The notes: generated from the letters alone by a model not told the origin. Shown: positions 9,833 through 18,702, counted from the stretch's first letter. The stretch is DNA of 64,000 nt from Pseudovibrio exalbescens (GCF_028737195.1 NZ_JAQZAJ010000003.1:434001-498000), one strand, 5' to 3'. Made by a program: numbers and translations.

Positions 9833-10012
9833 GGCTCTTCGATCAGTGGCCTCAGCGTTCTGTTTTTGGGGCACCGGTTCCTGTGGAGATCAGAAGCTTC
9901 CTTAAGCACGAAGACCGTAAAGGCTTGCAGCTTAGCCGTTAGTCAGCCTATTTTGCCAAGTCCTAGGGGAATTCCATAGAAACAGCGCCGGTCGCTGATC
10001 AGAGTTTAGGCC

Positions 10013-11458
10013 GTGATTTCAATTCGACCTGTCTTAAGCGTTCTGGGCCATCTTTATGTTGGCCTTGCGTCCGCCATGCTGATCCCAGCGATCGTTGATG
10101 TTGCTGCGCGTAACGCTGACTGGCAAGCCTTTGTCATGTCCGCGCTTATTGTCGGCTTGGTCGGCTTGCTGCTCGTCGTGGCCATGGGCAATGCGTTGGA
10201 AGAAGGGCTCGACACGCGGCAGACTTTCATCCTCACCACCTTGGCTTGGGTTACCATTCCGGCATTCGGCGCGATCCCGTTTCTCTGGCTTGGCATTGCC
10301 TATGTGGATGCAGCTTTCGAGGCGGTTTCAGGCTTCACCACTACCGGTTCTACGGTGTTGTCGGGGCTGGATGGCTTGCCTCCCGGCCTTTTGGTCTGGC
10401 GGTCCTTGATGCAGTGGATGGGCGGCGTTGGTATCGTCGTTATGGCAATCGTGCTTCTGCCGTTCCTGCGCATTGGTGGTATGCAGCTGTTCCAGACCGA
10501 GAGCTCTGACCAAAGCGAGAAGATCGTTGGCCGTTCGGTGGAGTTGATCCGCTATATCGGCCTGACCTATTTGTTCCTCACCTGCTTGTGCATCATTCTT
10601 TACTGGGCTTCTGGTATGACCATGTTTGATGCGTTCAACCATTCGCTGACCACAGTCTCCACTGGCGGCTTTTCGACCCATGACGCCTCATTTGGTTATT
10701 TTGAGAACCCAATGACCGGATGGATCGCAGTGTTTTTCATGATTGTGGGCTCGCTTCCGTTCGTGTTGGTGATTCAGGCGTTTCGCGGCAAACCGATGCT
10801 GTTGTGGCGCGATCCTCAGGTGCGGGCCTTCCTTTATTTTCTTCTTTTCATCGCGCTGGCGCTTACCATTTATCTGGGGGTGAGCGGGACAGTTGCCTTC
10901 AGTGATGCGCTTCTTCAGGCAACCTTCAATGTGGTTTCCGTTGTCACGGGGACGGGGTATGCCATGGGTGATTACACCGCTTGGGGTGCGCCAGTCATAG
11001 GCCTTGCGTTGTTGCTGAAATTCGTTGGCGGTTGTACGGGGTCTACTACCGGCGGCATCAAGGTGTTCCGCTTCTTGGTCTTTTTTGGCACTGTGAAGGC
11101 ACATATGCGCCGCATGGTGCGCCCAAACCGGGTCATTTCCGAAAGCTATGGCAACACCCGCCTGACACCGGAGCTCACTTTCTCGGTTTTGGCTTTCCTT
11201 GTCGTGTATCTTGGGACAGTCGGATTGCTGACCTTGATCCTCTCCACGTTCCATCTGGATCTTGTGACTGCCGTTTCTGCTGCGGCAACGAGCGTGGGTA
11301 ACGTTGGGCCAGGGCTTGGTCCGGTCATTGGCCCTTCTGGGACGTTTGGCCCGCTTCCTGACGCTGTGAAGTGGATTCTGAGCGCAGCCATGCTGCTGGG
11401 GCGCCTTGAGCTGTTTACAGTTCTGATCCTTCTGGACCCGGATTTCTGGTCCAAGTAA
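10013..11458 (+). CDS. trkH: TrkH-family potassium uptake channel subunit (second of two)
   Basis: 481 residues, clearly paralogous to the gene 180 bp upstream along the whole length. Pore loops are TTTGSTVL, VSTGGFSTHD, VTGTGYAMGDY and GNVGPGLGP. The third loop differs from copy one (VTGTGYAM in place of TTTGFGLG), which falls at a selectivity-filter position and may alter ion preference or affinity. It starts at GTG like its neighbour. sfsA begins 25 bp after the stop, so those two may be co-transcribed. The tandem arrangement shows gene duplication, but the divergence shows the duplication is old. Confidence 0.93.
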   Translation: MISIRPVLSVLGHLYVGLASAMLIPAIVDVAARNADWQAFVMSALIVGLVGLLLVVAMGNALEEGLDTRQTFILTTLAWVTIPAFGAIPFLWLGIAYVDAAFEAVSGFTTTGSTVLSGLDGLPPGLLVWRSLMQWMGGVGIVVMAIVLLPFLRIGGMQLFQTESSDQSEKIVGRSVELIRYIGLTYLFLTCLCIILYWASGMTMFDAFNHSLTTVSTGGFSTHDASFGYFENPMTGWIAVFFMIVGSLPFVLVIQAFRGKPMLLWRDPQVRAFLYFLLFIALALTIYLGVSGTVAFSDALLQATFNVVSVVTGTGYAMGDYTAWGAPVIGLALLLKFVGGCTGSTTGGIKVFRFLVFFGTVKAHMRRMVRPNRVISESYGNTRLTPELTFSVLAFLVVYLGTVGLLTLILSTFHLDLVTAVSAAATSVGNVGPGLGPVIGPSGTFGPLPDAVKWILSAAMLLGRLELFTVLILLDPDFWSK

Positions 11459-11483
11459 CAATCAATCGATTTGGAGCTCTTCC

Positions 11484-12185
11484 ATGAAGTTCGAGGTTCC
11501 GCTCGTAACCGGGCGCCTGATCAAGCGCTACAAGCGTTTTCTCTCAGACATCCAGTTGGATGGCACTGGTGAGGTCGTGACGGCTCATTGCGCTAACTCG
11601 GGCTCCATGATGGGTTTGACCAGAGAAGGCATTCGGGTATGGCTGACACCTTCGGACAACCCGAAGCGAAAGCTGAAGTTCTCTTGGGAGCTTCTGGAAA
11701 TCGATGGTGCCATGGTCGGTATCAATACTTCCCGGCCCAATGGTCTGGTTGAAGAAGCAATCAAAGCGGGCATCATCCCAGCGCTCTCCGGCTTTGACAC
11801 CCTGCGCCGGGAAGTGAAATACGGCAAGAACTCCCGGATCGATATACTGCTCGAAGGTGAGGGGGGCAAGAAGACGTACGTTGAGGTAAAGAACGTGACC
11901 CTTTCTCGGGAAAAGGGACTTGCTGAGTTTCCAGACGCAGTTACCGCACGTGGCGCAAAACACCTCGATGAACTTTGTGAAATGGTGGCTGAAGGCCATC
12001 GCTCAGCCATGGTGTTCCTCATTCAGCGCGATGATTGTCGCCGGGTCTCGATTGCCTCTGACATCGATCCCAAGTACGCCGAAGTTTTCGAGCGTGCGCG
12101 TGCGGCAGGCGTAGAACTCTATGCGCTGACTTGTGCTCTGTCTGAGGATGAGATCAAGGTCACCGGTCTTGCTGAAGTCGTGTGA
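11484..12185 (+). CDS. sfsA: SfsA family DNA-binding/nuclease-like protein
   Basis: 233 residues, the normal length for SfsA. Recognisable parts are the N-terminal GRLIKRYKRFLSDI and HCANSGSM (typical HxxNpGsm), the nuclease-like RIDILL and EVKNVTL, and FPDAVTARGAKHLDEL. SfsA was named for stimulating maltose fermentation genes in E. coli; structures show an OB-like plus restriction-nuclease-like fold, and its exact role is unsettled. GGAG lies 9 nt before the ATG. It follows trkH by 25 bp. In many alphaproteobacteria sfsA is next to map, whereas here the two are 11 kb apart and point away from each other. Confidence 0.95.
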   Translation: MKFEVPLVTGRLIKRYKRFLSDIQLDGTGEVVTAHCANSGSMMGLTREGIRVWLTPSDNPKRKLKFSWELLEIDGAMVGINTSRPNGLVEEAIKAGIIPALSGFDTLRREVKYGKNSRIDILLEGEGGKKTYVEVKNVTLSREKGLAEFPDAVTARGAKHLDELCEMVAEGHRSAMVFLIQRDDCRRVSIASDIDPKYAEVFERARAAGVELYALTCALSEDEIKVTGLAEVV

Positions 12186-12216
12186 ACACACCGTCTGCTT
12201 TCAAGTCACTTGTCTT

Positions 12217-12296
12217 TTGACGGGGCGCAGCTAATTGACGGGCATGTTGTGGTCAGCCTTTTGTTTCAAGAACAGCAAAAGGCGCTACCCCGTCAA
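12217..12296 (+). other. Structured leader upstream of the beta-trefoil gene
   Basis: An outer perfect 9-bp inverted repeat TTGACGGGG (12217-12225) / CCCCGTCAA (12288-12296) encloses an inner perfect 8-bp hairpin GCCTTTTG (12256-12263) / CAAAAGGC (12276-12283). TTGACGGG also occurs again in direct orientation at 12235-12242. The element ends 19 bp before the ATG of the next gene and has no T-run, so it looks like a 5' leader structure or a multi-site operator rather than a terminator. Confidence 0.45.
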
Positions 12297-12315
12297 TCGC
12301 TAGGGAAGACGCCCC

Positions 12316-12867
12316 ATGAAGAAGATTTTGAGCTTTTGCCTATTGTTTGCGAGCACACAGAGCTTCGCCGAAACACCCCAGTATCTCCAGCTGATTGACA
12401 AGCTTGATCGGCCAAACGATGGCTACTGCATTGATGTGGTTGGCAGTGGGGAGCACGTTCGCTTCGACATGCCGTTGACGGCTCACAACTGTAAAGGGCC
12501 TCAGGTCTATCACGATGAGGTTGTTGAGTTTCGGGAGGATGGGACGCTTTACTTTCCGACCTATGGTGGTTGCGTCACGGTGATGGGCAACAATGGCACG
12601 GCGCTTTCCGGCAATGCCTTGATGCTCAAGGTGTGCGACGCGCGCGAACCTTTTCTGATTGCCAAGCCGTTTCAGCATTTCGAGTTCAACGACCAGCAGC
12701 AAGTGCAGCTCAAGAATACAAACCTGTGCATGGTCGCAGGCGATGACTCCCACACCACATTTTCGCCTGACCACAAGTGGCGCAGCCTTTACATGGAGTT
12801 TTGCGATGTTGCGGATACATCCTTGTCACGCTGGCACATCATCGAGGCGGGTGGCATGAGGCCGTGA
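12316..12867 (+). CDS. Secreted protein with ricin-like beta-trefoil features
   Basis: 183 residues. An N-terminal signal peptide (KK followed by a hydrophobic run, cut likely after SFA) is followed by about 160 residues rich in Cys and aromatic residues: GYCIDVV, HNCKGPQ, LKVCDA, NLCMVAGD and MEFCDVAD, ending LSRWHII. Repeats of the CLDV/LxxC kind and a terminal WxI are typical of ricin-type lectin folds, which bind sugars, but I see no enzymatic domain. AGGGAAG precedes the ATG by 8 nt. It is monocistronic, with a terminator 28 bp after the stop, and sits behind a structured leader. Lectin function is an inference. Confidence 0.7.
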   Translation: MKKILSFCLLFASTQSFAETPQYLQLIDKLDRPNDGYCIDVVGSGEHVRFDMPLTAHNCKGPQVYHDEVVEFREDGTLYFPTYGGCVTVMGNNGTALSGNALMLKVCDAREPFLIAKPFQHFEFNDQQQVQLKNTNLCMVAGDDSHTTFSPDHKWRSLYMEFCDVADTSLSRWHIIEAGGMRP

Positions 12868-12895
12868 CGTTTCCAGCCAGGGTTCATTGCAAAAG

Positions 12896-12924
12896 AAAAA
12901 AGGCGCCGCTATGGACGCCTTTTT
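12896..12924. terminator. Bidirectional terminator between convergent genes
   Basis: Stem AAAAAGGCG/CGCCTTTTT (12896-12904 with 12916-12924) with an 11-nt loop lies between the ends of the beta-trefoil gene and gpt. The A/T runs on both flanks allow termination on both strands. Confidence 0.85.
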
Positions 12925-12945
12925 GAAGACCCTTGTCGCAGGTTG

Positions 12946-13443
12946 TTAGCCTGCGGTGTCTTTTGAGATTGGCGGCTGGAACTGCCAACCCATATCCCAT
13001 GGGAAGTAAACCCAAGTGTCCTGAGAGAGCTCTGTCACGATGGTATCTGCCATCTTTCGGCCTTCAGGCTTGGCGTAAACGGTAGCGAGGTGGGCCTTTG
13101 GCAGCATCTCGCGGACAACCCGTGCGGTTTTGCCGGTGTCAACCAGATCGTCAATGATCAGCACGCCTTCGCCATCGTTGCCGATGACCTTTGGATCGAT
13201 TGCTTTGATTACCTTCAGATCGCCCTGATCGTCGTAATCGTGGTAGGAGGCGATGCAAACGGTCTCGATGGTCCGGACCCCCAGTTCACGCGCGATGATA
13301 CCTGCTGGTACAAGGCCGCCACGGGTGATGCAGACGATTGCTTTGAAATCGCCTTTGTCAGCCAGGCGCCACGCCAGAGCACGACAATCGCGGTGAAACT
13401 GGTCCCACGATACAGGGAAGGCCTTAGGTTGAGTGCTGTCCAT
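12946..13443 (-). CDS. gpt: Xanthine(-guanine) phosphoribosyltransferase
   Basis: 165 residues, of the size of the alphaproteobacterial Gpt proteins. The PRPP-binding motif is [14 protein letters not shown], preceded by [17 protein letters not shown], and the C-terminal WVYFPWD is characteristic of XGPRT. It converts xanthine or guanine plus PRPP to XMP or GMP in purine salvage, in the cytosol or at the inner membrane face. The start lies 10 bp after the stop of the CinA-like gene on the same strand, so the two form an operon. Confidence 0.95.
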   Translation of the reverse strand: MDSTQPKAFPVSWDQFHRDCRALAWRLADKGDFKAIVCITRGGLVPAGIIARELGVRTIETVCIASYHDYDDQGDLKVIKAIDPKVIGNDGEGVLIIDDLVDTGKTARVVREMLPKAHLATVYAKPEGRKMADTIVTELSQDTWVYFPWDMGWQFQPPISKDTAG

Positions 13444-13453
13444 TTCTTATCTC

Positions 13454-14203
13454 TCAGATCGACTTGCCTAATGCTGCCGCGACCAGAGCCTCGACAGCTG
13501 ATGTGGCATCACGAAGTACATCAAGACTGCGGGACCTGACAACAATTTGTGTGGTGAAAACGCCATCTTTTGCCTTCGGATAGGACCCAATTGAGGATTT
13601 CGGGTGGTTTTCCTGAACAATGGCGAGCTTTTCTGCAATTCTGCTCTCGGGCAAAGGCACATCAATTGATTGCGAGTGCATCTTATCCCCGCCTTCGAGA
13701 GTCGGTGCGATGGCGTCAAGCATGGTTTGCATGATGTAAGGCACGCCTGCCATAACGTGAACATTGCCCATACGGAAGCCGGGAGCGGCTGAGGCGCTGT
13801 TTTCAATCAGATCGGCCCCTTCTGGAATGCGTGCCATGCGCTGACGAGCTGGCGTGAACTCACCGGGAGGGTAGTGGGCTTCCAGGATCGCCATCGCCCG
13901 CGGATCCTTATCAATAGGCACCCCAAAGGCAGCTGCGATCGCATCGGCCGTGATGTCGTCGTGGGTTGGTCCAATGCCGCCTGAAGTGAACACATAGGTG
14001 TATCTGGCTCGAAGGGTGTTCACCGCTTCAACGATCATTTCCTGCTTGTCTGGAACGATGCGCACTTCGGACAAGTCAATGCCGATCTCTGTCAGAAAAT
14101 CAGCCAGGTAGCCAATGTTCTTGTCCTTGGTTCGCCCCGAAAGGATTTCATCCCCCACAACGACAAAGCCGGCAGTGACCGGCTTCTTTTCTTGTTCGCT
14201 CAT
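13454..14203 (-). CDS. CinA-type competence/damage-inducible protein A, molybdopterin-binding-like domain
   Basis: 249 residues with a single MoaB/Mog-like domain: VGDEILSGRTKDKNIGYLAD near the start, then TSGGIGPTHDDITADAIAAAFG. It lacks the C-terminal nicotinamide-nucleotide amidase domain of full-length CinA, and this short form is common in alphaproteobacteria. The fold binds molybdopterin or nucleotide-like ligands and has been linked to ADP-ribose pyrophosphatase activity in CinA; the function of the short form is not settled. It is the first gene of a probable operon with gpt. Confidence 0.88.
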   Translation of the reverse strand: MSEQEKKPVTAGFVVVGDEILSGRTKDKNIGYLADFLTEIGIDLSEVRIVPDKQEMIVEAVNTLRARYTYVFTSGGIGPTHDDITADAIAAAFGVPIDKDPRAMAILEAHYPPGEFTPARQRMARIPEGADLIENSASAAPGFRMGNVHVMAGVPYIMQTMLDAIAPTLEGGDKMHSQSIDVPLPESRIAEKLAIVQENHPKSSIGSYPKAKDGVFTTQIVVRSRSLDVLRDATSAVEALVAAALGKSI

Positions 14204-14250
14204 ATGATCCGCCTAATGAAGGTTTGGGCTGGTGGCCCGAGATTCCCTAG

Positions 14251-15444
14251 TTAGTTTAGCGCATCATCTTCCGGCTTCCAGCCGTATATCCAGTCAAACT
14301 TTGCCAGCAAGCTTTCAGGAGAGCTGGTTTTCAGTACCATGTCGCGTGCAAAACAACCCGGCATAGGCAAGTGGTAGATGCGTTCGTTGTTTATTGCTTG
14401 TCGAACAACGCGCGCGACTCGCGGTTTGCGCGCTTTCTCATAGGCTGCAAACGCTTCGGAGGTCGTTCCAAGCTTTTCGATAGCCGACGAGAGTATGTAG
14501 GCATCCTCAATGCCCATTGCTGCCCCCTGAGCCATGAAAGGCAGCATGGCGTGGGCTGCATCGCCGATCAGAGCGATTTGGCCTTTGTGCCATGGGCCGT
14601 CAGGGCGCAGGCCGCACAATGCCCAACGTGTCCAGTTTTCGCTGAGCTCAAGGATTTGCCGCGGCTCGTCTTGCCAGTCTTCAAAGGCCTTGCGAAGCTC
14701 AAGCGTGGAGGCCGTGTAAGCCCAGTGCTCCTCGTGCCAGTCCTCACGGCGGATGGCAACGATGTTGAGCATACTGCCATTGTGGACAGGGTAGTGCACC
14801 AGATGGCTCTTGTTACCCATCCAGAGGCCCGTCGTGTTGCGCATATGCTCCGGAACGCCTTCGATCGGCACGGTGGTTCGGTATGCTACGCGACCACTGA
14901 ACTCTGCGGATGGCAGGTTCAGGGCGTTTTTGCGGATCTTCGACCACACGCCGTCAGCTGCGATCAAACAGGCATATCTTGTCTCAAGATGCCTTCCGCA
15001 AAGGCCACCTTCCAGGGAAACGCCGTCTTCGTGTTGAACGGCATTCTGGATGCGACATCCCAAATGCAGAGTTATGTTCGGTTCTGCCCGAATGGCCTCT
15101 TTGAGAACATTTTGAAGATCAGCCCGATGAATTACCAGATAAGGCAGGCCGTACTTTTCCTCAGCATGCGTGCCCAGAGGAATTCTTGTCAGCTTGCTGC
15201 CAGCGCGCCCATTCGCCATCTCGATGCTGAGGGGTGCGGTGGCAACAGCCTTCAATGCTGGGAGCAAGCCCAGGGGCTCAAGGCAGCGCAATGCATTTGC
15301 GGAAAGCTGGAGGCCTGCGCCCACCTCAGAAAGTTCTGCAGCGGCCTCCAACAGATGGACTTCATGTCCCTTTTTTGCCAGATGCAGGGCTGTACTCATT
15401 CCTGCAACGCCAGCACCGCTTATTGCGATGGGCATGGTACTCAT
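14251..15444 (-). CDS. FAD-dependent monooxygenase (class A, salicylate-hydroxylase-like)
   Basis: 397 residues. The N-terminal dinucleotide fold is ISGAGVAGMSTALHLAKKGHEV, a DG motif appears at IAADGVWSKIR, and the flavin-ribityl motif is IALIGDAAHAMLPFMAQGAAMGIEDA. This arrangement defines single-component NAD(P)H-dependent aromatic hydroxylases such as salicylate 1-monooxygenase and the UbiH group. The substrate cannot be read from the sequence. It lies 39 bp downstream of the zinc-finger gene on the same strand. No ring-cleavage genes are nearby, so a role in a catabolic pathway is unsupported. Confidence 0.9.
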   Translation of the reverse strand: MSTMPIAISGAGVAGMSTALHLAKKGHEVHLLEAAAELSEVGAGLQLSANALRCLEPLGLLPALKAVATAPLSIEMANGRAGSKLTRIPLGTHAEEKYGLPYLVIHRADLQNVLKEAIRAEPNITLHLGCRIQNAVQHEDGVSLEGGLCGRHLETRYACLIAADGVWSKIRKNALNLPSAEFSGRVAYRTTVPIEGVPEHMRNTTGLWMGNKSHLVHYPVHNGSMLNIVAIRREDWHEEHWAYTASTLELRKAFEDWQDEPRQILELSENWTRWALCGLRPDGPWHKGQIALIGDAAHAMLPFMAQGAAMGIEDAYILSSAIEKLGTTSEAFAAYEKARKPRVARVVRQAINNERIYHLPMPGCFARDMVLKTSSPESLLAKFDWIYGWKPEDDALN

Positions 15445-15483
15445 ATGCTATCGTCCCGATTGTCGTATCTCTGAGATCACCGC

Positions 15484-15729
15484 TCAGGCGGCATCCGGTG
15501 TCCACATACAATCGGCAGGCTTTGCACCATCTGTGTCAAGTTCTGGATTGTGCTTATAGAGCGTTGAGCAATAAGGGCAGACAATCTCATTGTCGCTGCC
15601 CATATCCAGAAAAACGTGTGGGTGGTCGAAAGGAGGCTTGGCCCCGATGCACATGAACTCGCGCGCTCCGATTTCGATTGAATCGTGCCCTTCTGTGTTC
15701 TGGAAGTGGGGAACAAATTTATCGGCCAT
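15484..15729 (-). CDS. Small zinc-finger protein (zf-CHCC, NDUFS6-like)
   Basis: 81 residues. IEIGAREFMCIGAKPPFDHPHVFLDMG followed by EIVCPYCSTLYKH gives the Cys-His-Cys-Cys zinc ligands of the zf-CHCC family. Related domains occur in the complex I accessory subunit NDUFS6. It is the upstream gene of a likely two-gene unit with the FAD monooxygenase. A longer open frame that overlaps this locus in another phase (15477-15920) has no family signature. Confidence 0.9.
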   Translation of the reverse strand: MADKFVPHFQNTEGHDSIEIGAREFMCIGAKPPFDHPHVFLDMGSDNEIVCPYCSTLYKHNPELDTDGAKPADCMWTPDAA

Positions 15730-15999
15730 TGCTGGAAAGACTCCCGTAATTTCTCAGGTTGGCGCGAGAATAGTCGCGTAAAATCAAAAAGAACAGGCCC
15801 ACTAAGCTTATCCCTAAGTGTTTTTATGTGTGAGCCTTTGAGGTGGGTGTAAGTGGGCAGCGACCTTGCTTGCCAAGCGCTGGCGGGTGCACTCTTGGTG
15901 AATTGGTCAAATGCCGACAATCTCAGCGCTTTTCTTTATGAAATAGTCCCTATATCTTGCCGTCAGATTAGAGCTCACTAATGTATACGTCGAGATAAA

Positions 16000-16752
16000 A
16001 TGCCGCAGTTTTCAAGAAATGGTGCAAACTTCGCCTATCTGGATGAGGGCGAAGGAGATCCCATCCTTCTCATCCATGGATTCGCCTCAAACAAGAACGT
16101 GAACTGGGTTTATCCCGGCTGGGTTGATTTGCTGGTCAAGGATGGTCGCCGCGTTATTGCCATCGATAATCGAGGGCACGGTGAAAGCCACAAGTACCAT
16201 GCGCCGGAGGATTACGGCGCGCCAATCATGGCAGATGATGCCCTTGCTCTGCTCGATCACCTGAAAATTGAGAAGGCAGATTTCATGGGTTACTCCATGG
16301 GAACACGCATCTCTGCCTTTTGTGCGCTTAAACAGCCCGAGCGTATCCGCTCACTCGTGTTTGGGGGGATGGGTTATGGCGTCATCACTGGCGTGGGCAA
16401 CCCTGAGCCCATCGTCGAAGCGCTCCTTGCAGACAGGATTTCGGACGTAAGCGACCGCACAGGGCGGGCTTTCCGCGCCTTTGCCGAGCAAACCGGGTCT
16501 GATCGTGTCGCTCTTGCTGCCTGCATGAAATCGACCCGCAAACCGATCTTGGCGGAAGAAATCGCGACCATCACAGCTCCGACCCTGATTGCAGTTGGCA
16601 CTAAAGACGAAGTTGCAGGAGACCCCCATGCCTTGGCAGCATTGATGCCTAAGGCCTCTGTGCTCGACATTCCGAACAGGGATCACATGGTTGCAGTGGG
16701 CGACAAGGTTTTCAAGCAGGGTGTCCTTGAATTTTTGGAGCAATTTTTATGA
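16000..16752 (+). CDS. Alpha/beta hydrolase
   Basis: 250 residues. The oxyanion region is LLIHGFASNKNVNW, the nucleophile elbow is GYSMG, the acid residue lies in VGTKDEVAGDP and the catalytic His in NRDHMVAVGD. The family includes esterases, lipases and C-C hydrolases; substrate unknown. The gene overlaps the next hydrolase by 4 bp (ATGA), so the two are translationally coupled. It is divergent from the zinc-finger/monooxygenase pair across a 270-bp promoter region. Confidence 0.9.
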   Translation: MPQFSRNGANFAYLDEGEGDPILLIHGFASNKNVNWVYPGWVDLLVKDGRRVIAIDNRGHGESHKYHAPEDYGAPIMADDALALLDHLKIEKADFMGYSMGTRISAFCALKQPERIRSLVFGGMGYGVITGVGNPEPIVEALLADRISDVSDRTGRAFRAFAEQTGSDRVALAACMKSTRKPILAEEIATITAPTLIAVGTKDEVAGDPHALAALMPKASVLDIPNRDHMVAVGDKVFKQGVLEFLEQFL

Positions 16753-17624
16753 TCAAGCAGGTGCGCGTGTTTATCGGTGCGGACGAAAACAAGCTGACGG
16801 CGGATGCCTATGGTTCCGAGGGGACCCCGGTCCTGCTGCTTCATGGGGGCGGGCAAACCCGCCACTCTTGGGGTGGAACAGCTGAGAAAATCGTCGAAGC
16901 CGGCATGCGCGCCTATTGTCTTGACATGCGTGGGCACAGCGACAGCGAATGGGTTGAGGACAAGTACAGCTTTCAAGACTTTGGCCGTGATGTTGTCAGT
17001 GTTGCCGAACAAATCAAAAAGGAAACGGGCATTTCCCCAATTGCCATTGGGGCTTCTCTTGGTGGGTTGGCCTCTATCATCGCGGAGGGGGCTCATGCGC
17101 CGGGCTCCCTGTCAGGCTTGATCCTTGTAGATGTGACACCGCGCCTAGATAAGGGCGGGGTGGATAAGGTCGTTTCGTTCATGGCGAAGAACGCCAGTGA
17201 CGGCTTTGCCAGCGTGGAGGAGGCGGCGGCCGTGATCGCAGAGTATCTGCCTCACCGACCCAAGCCCAAATCCTTGAATGGACTTGCGAAGAATCTGCGT
17301 CTCAAATCTGACGGTCGGTTTTATTGGCATTGGGACCCGCGTTTCATTGAACAGAGCAATCGGGATGCCCGCCATGCAGAAGCCACGCAGAAGGCCTTGA
17401 TTGATGCTGCAAAGCAGCTTCAGCTGCCAGTGCTTCTTGTCCGCGGCTCAACCTCCGAGCTGGTCAATCAGGACCACGTCGACGAGTTCATCGAAATGGT
17501 GCCTCACGCACAATTTACTGAGGTCAAGGCGGCGGGGCACATGGTCGCGGGTGACAAGAACGACATTTTTACCGCCTCGATCATGCCATTTTTGTCCAGC
17601 GTTCGCATGGAGTTGGATACTTAA
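16749..17624 (+). CDS. Alpha/beta hydrolase
   Basis: 291 residues. LLLHGGGQTRHSWGG is the oxyanion region, GASLGG the nucleophile elbow, LVRGSTSELV the acid-turn region and AAGHMVAGD the catalytic His region. It is only distantly related to its upstream neighbour, with which it overlaps by 4 bp. The pair of unlike hydrolases in one transcript suggests two steps on related esters or epoxides, but the substrate is not visible. Confidence 0.9.
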   Translation: MIKQVRVFIGADENKLTADAYGSEGTPVLLLHGGGQTRHSWGGTAEKIVEAGMRAYCLDMRGHSDSEWVEDKYSFQDFGRDVVSVAEQIKKETGISPIAIGASLGGLASIIAEGAHAPGSLSGLILVDVTPRLDKGGVDKVVSFMAKNASDGFASVEEAAAVIAEYLPHRPKPKSLNGLAKNLRLKSDGRFYWHWDPRFIEQSNRDARHAEATQKALIDAAKQLQLPVLLVRGSTSELVNQDHVDEFIEMVPHAQFTEVKAAGHMVAGDKNDIFTASIMPFLSSVRMELDT

Positions 17625-17770
17625 CTGCAAATTGAGCCGGCTCTCTGGAAATTTATCGGGACTTGAAATAGAGGTTGTTTCAGCACATCCCTATTGAGTG
17701 GCGTTGGTTTGGCAGCTTCTGTTTTCATGCTAAAACTTTCGCCGTGTATGTGGCGTGAAAGGACCGATTG

Positions 17771-18619
17771 ATGTCGCAGGCATCCAAAAATCCTGAGCAA
17801 TCGCTGGCCATCCATGATCCGGTTTGGGCAGCCGTTCGCAAGGAAGCGGAGGAAATGGCGGCGTCGGAGCCTGCACTGGCCTCCTTCGTTTACGAAACCA
17901 TTTTGCATCACAGCACCCTTGAAGACGCAATTGTTCATCGTCTTGCGGACCGTCTGGGCCATGTTGTGGTTTCCTCCTCCCTAATTCGACAGACCTATCT
18001 GGAGGCGCTTGAGGACGAGCCCGTTCTCGCAGAGATCTTCAGGGTCGATATATCGGCGGTGTTTGATCGTGATCCAGCCTGCTGTCGATACCTTGAGCCG
18101 CTGTTGTACTTTAAAGGCTTTCACGCGCTGCAGACCCATCGTCTGGCTCACTGGTTGTGGCAAAAGGGGCGACGTGATTTTGCGTTCTATCTTCAAAGCC
18201 GCTGCTCGGAAGTGTTTCAGGTGGACATTCACCCGGCTGTGCCGATGGGGCGCGGTATCTTCCTTGATCATGGCACCGGGATTGTGATCGGCGGCACCGC
18301 TGTGGTGGATGATGATGTTTCCATCCTGCAAGGTGTTACACTTGGCGGAACAGGAAAAGAGAAGGGTGACCGGCATCCGAAGATCCGTCAGGGAGTTCTT
18401 CTTGGCGCAGGGGCGAAGGTCCTAGGCAACATCGAGATCGGCCATTGCTCGCGGGTTGCCTCCGGCTCCGTTGTGCTGAAACAAGTCGAACCGGGTACGA
18501 CTGTTGCTGGCGTTCCGGCAAAAGTTGTGGGTGAGGCTGGATGCTCGCAGCCAAGCCGGCTGATGGATCAAATGCTTGGCGAAGGTCAAGAAAAACCTTC
18601 GAAAAACAAACAAGGATAA
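17771..18619 (+). CDS. cysE: Serine O-acetyltransferase
   Basis: 282 residues: an N-terminal helical SATase domain (DPVWAAVRKEAEEMAASEPAL to RDPACCRYLEPLLYFKGFHALQTHRLAHWLW), then a left-handed beta-helix of hexapeptide repeats (PAVPMGRGIFLDHGTG, VVDDDVSILQGVTLGGTG) and the terminal GVPAKVVG. It acetylates serine with acetyl-CoA, the first step of cysteine synthesis. The ATG at 17771 follows AAAGGA by 7 nt; an in-frame TTG directly before it is unlikely. DUF3126 follows, an association common in alphaproteobacteria. Confidence 0.96.
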   Translation: MSQASKNPEQSLAIHDPVWAAVRKEAEEMAASEPALASFVYETILHHSTLEDAIVHRLADRLGHVVVSSSLIRQTYLEALEDEPVLAEIFRVDISAVFDRDPACCRYLEPLLYFKGFHALQTHRLAHWLWQKGRRDFAFYLQSRCSEVFQVDIHPAVPMGRGIFLDHGTGIVIGGTAVVDDDVSILQGVTLGGTGKEKGDRHPKIRQGVLLGAGAKVLGNIEIGHCSRVASGSVVLKQVEPGTTVAGVPAKVVGEAGCSQPSRLMDQMLGEGQEKPSKNKQG

Positions 18620-18702
18620 TCGCTGTTTCGGGGGTTGGCACCAGCGCGGATTTGTATAGGTTCACCACGAGACACCAATAAGAAATCTACAGGAGTAGGC
18701 CC

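Noticed and set aside
15477-15920. 147-codon frame overlapping the zinc-finger gene
   Set aside because: Different phase from the zf-CHCC frame, which has proper Cys/His ligands; this one has none.
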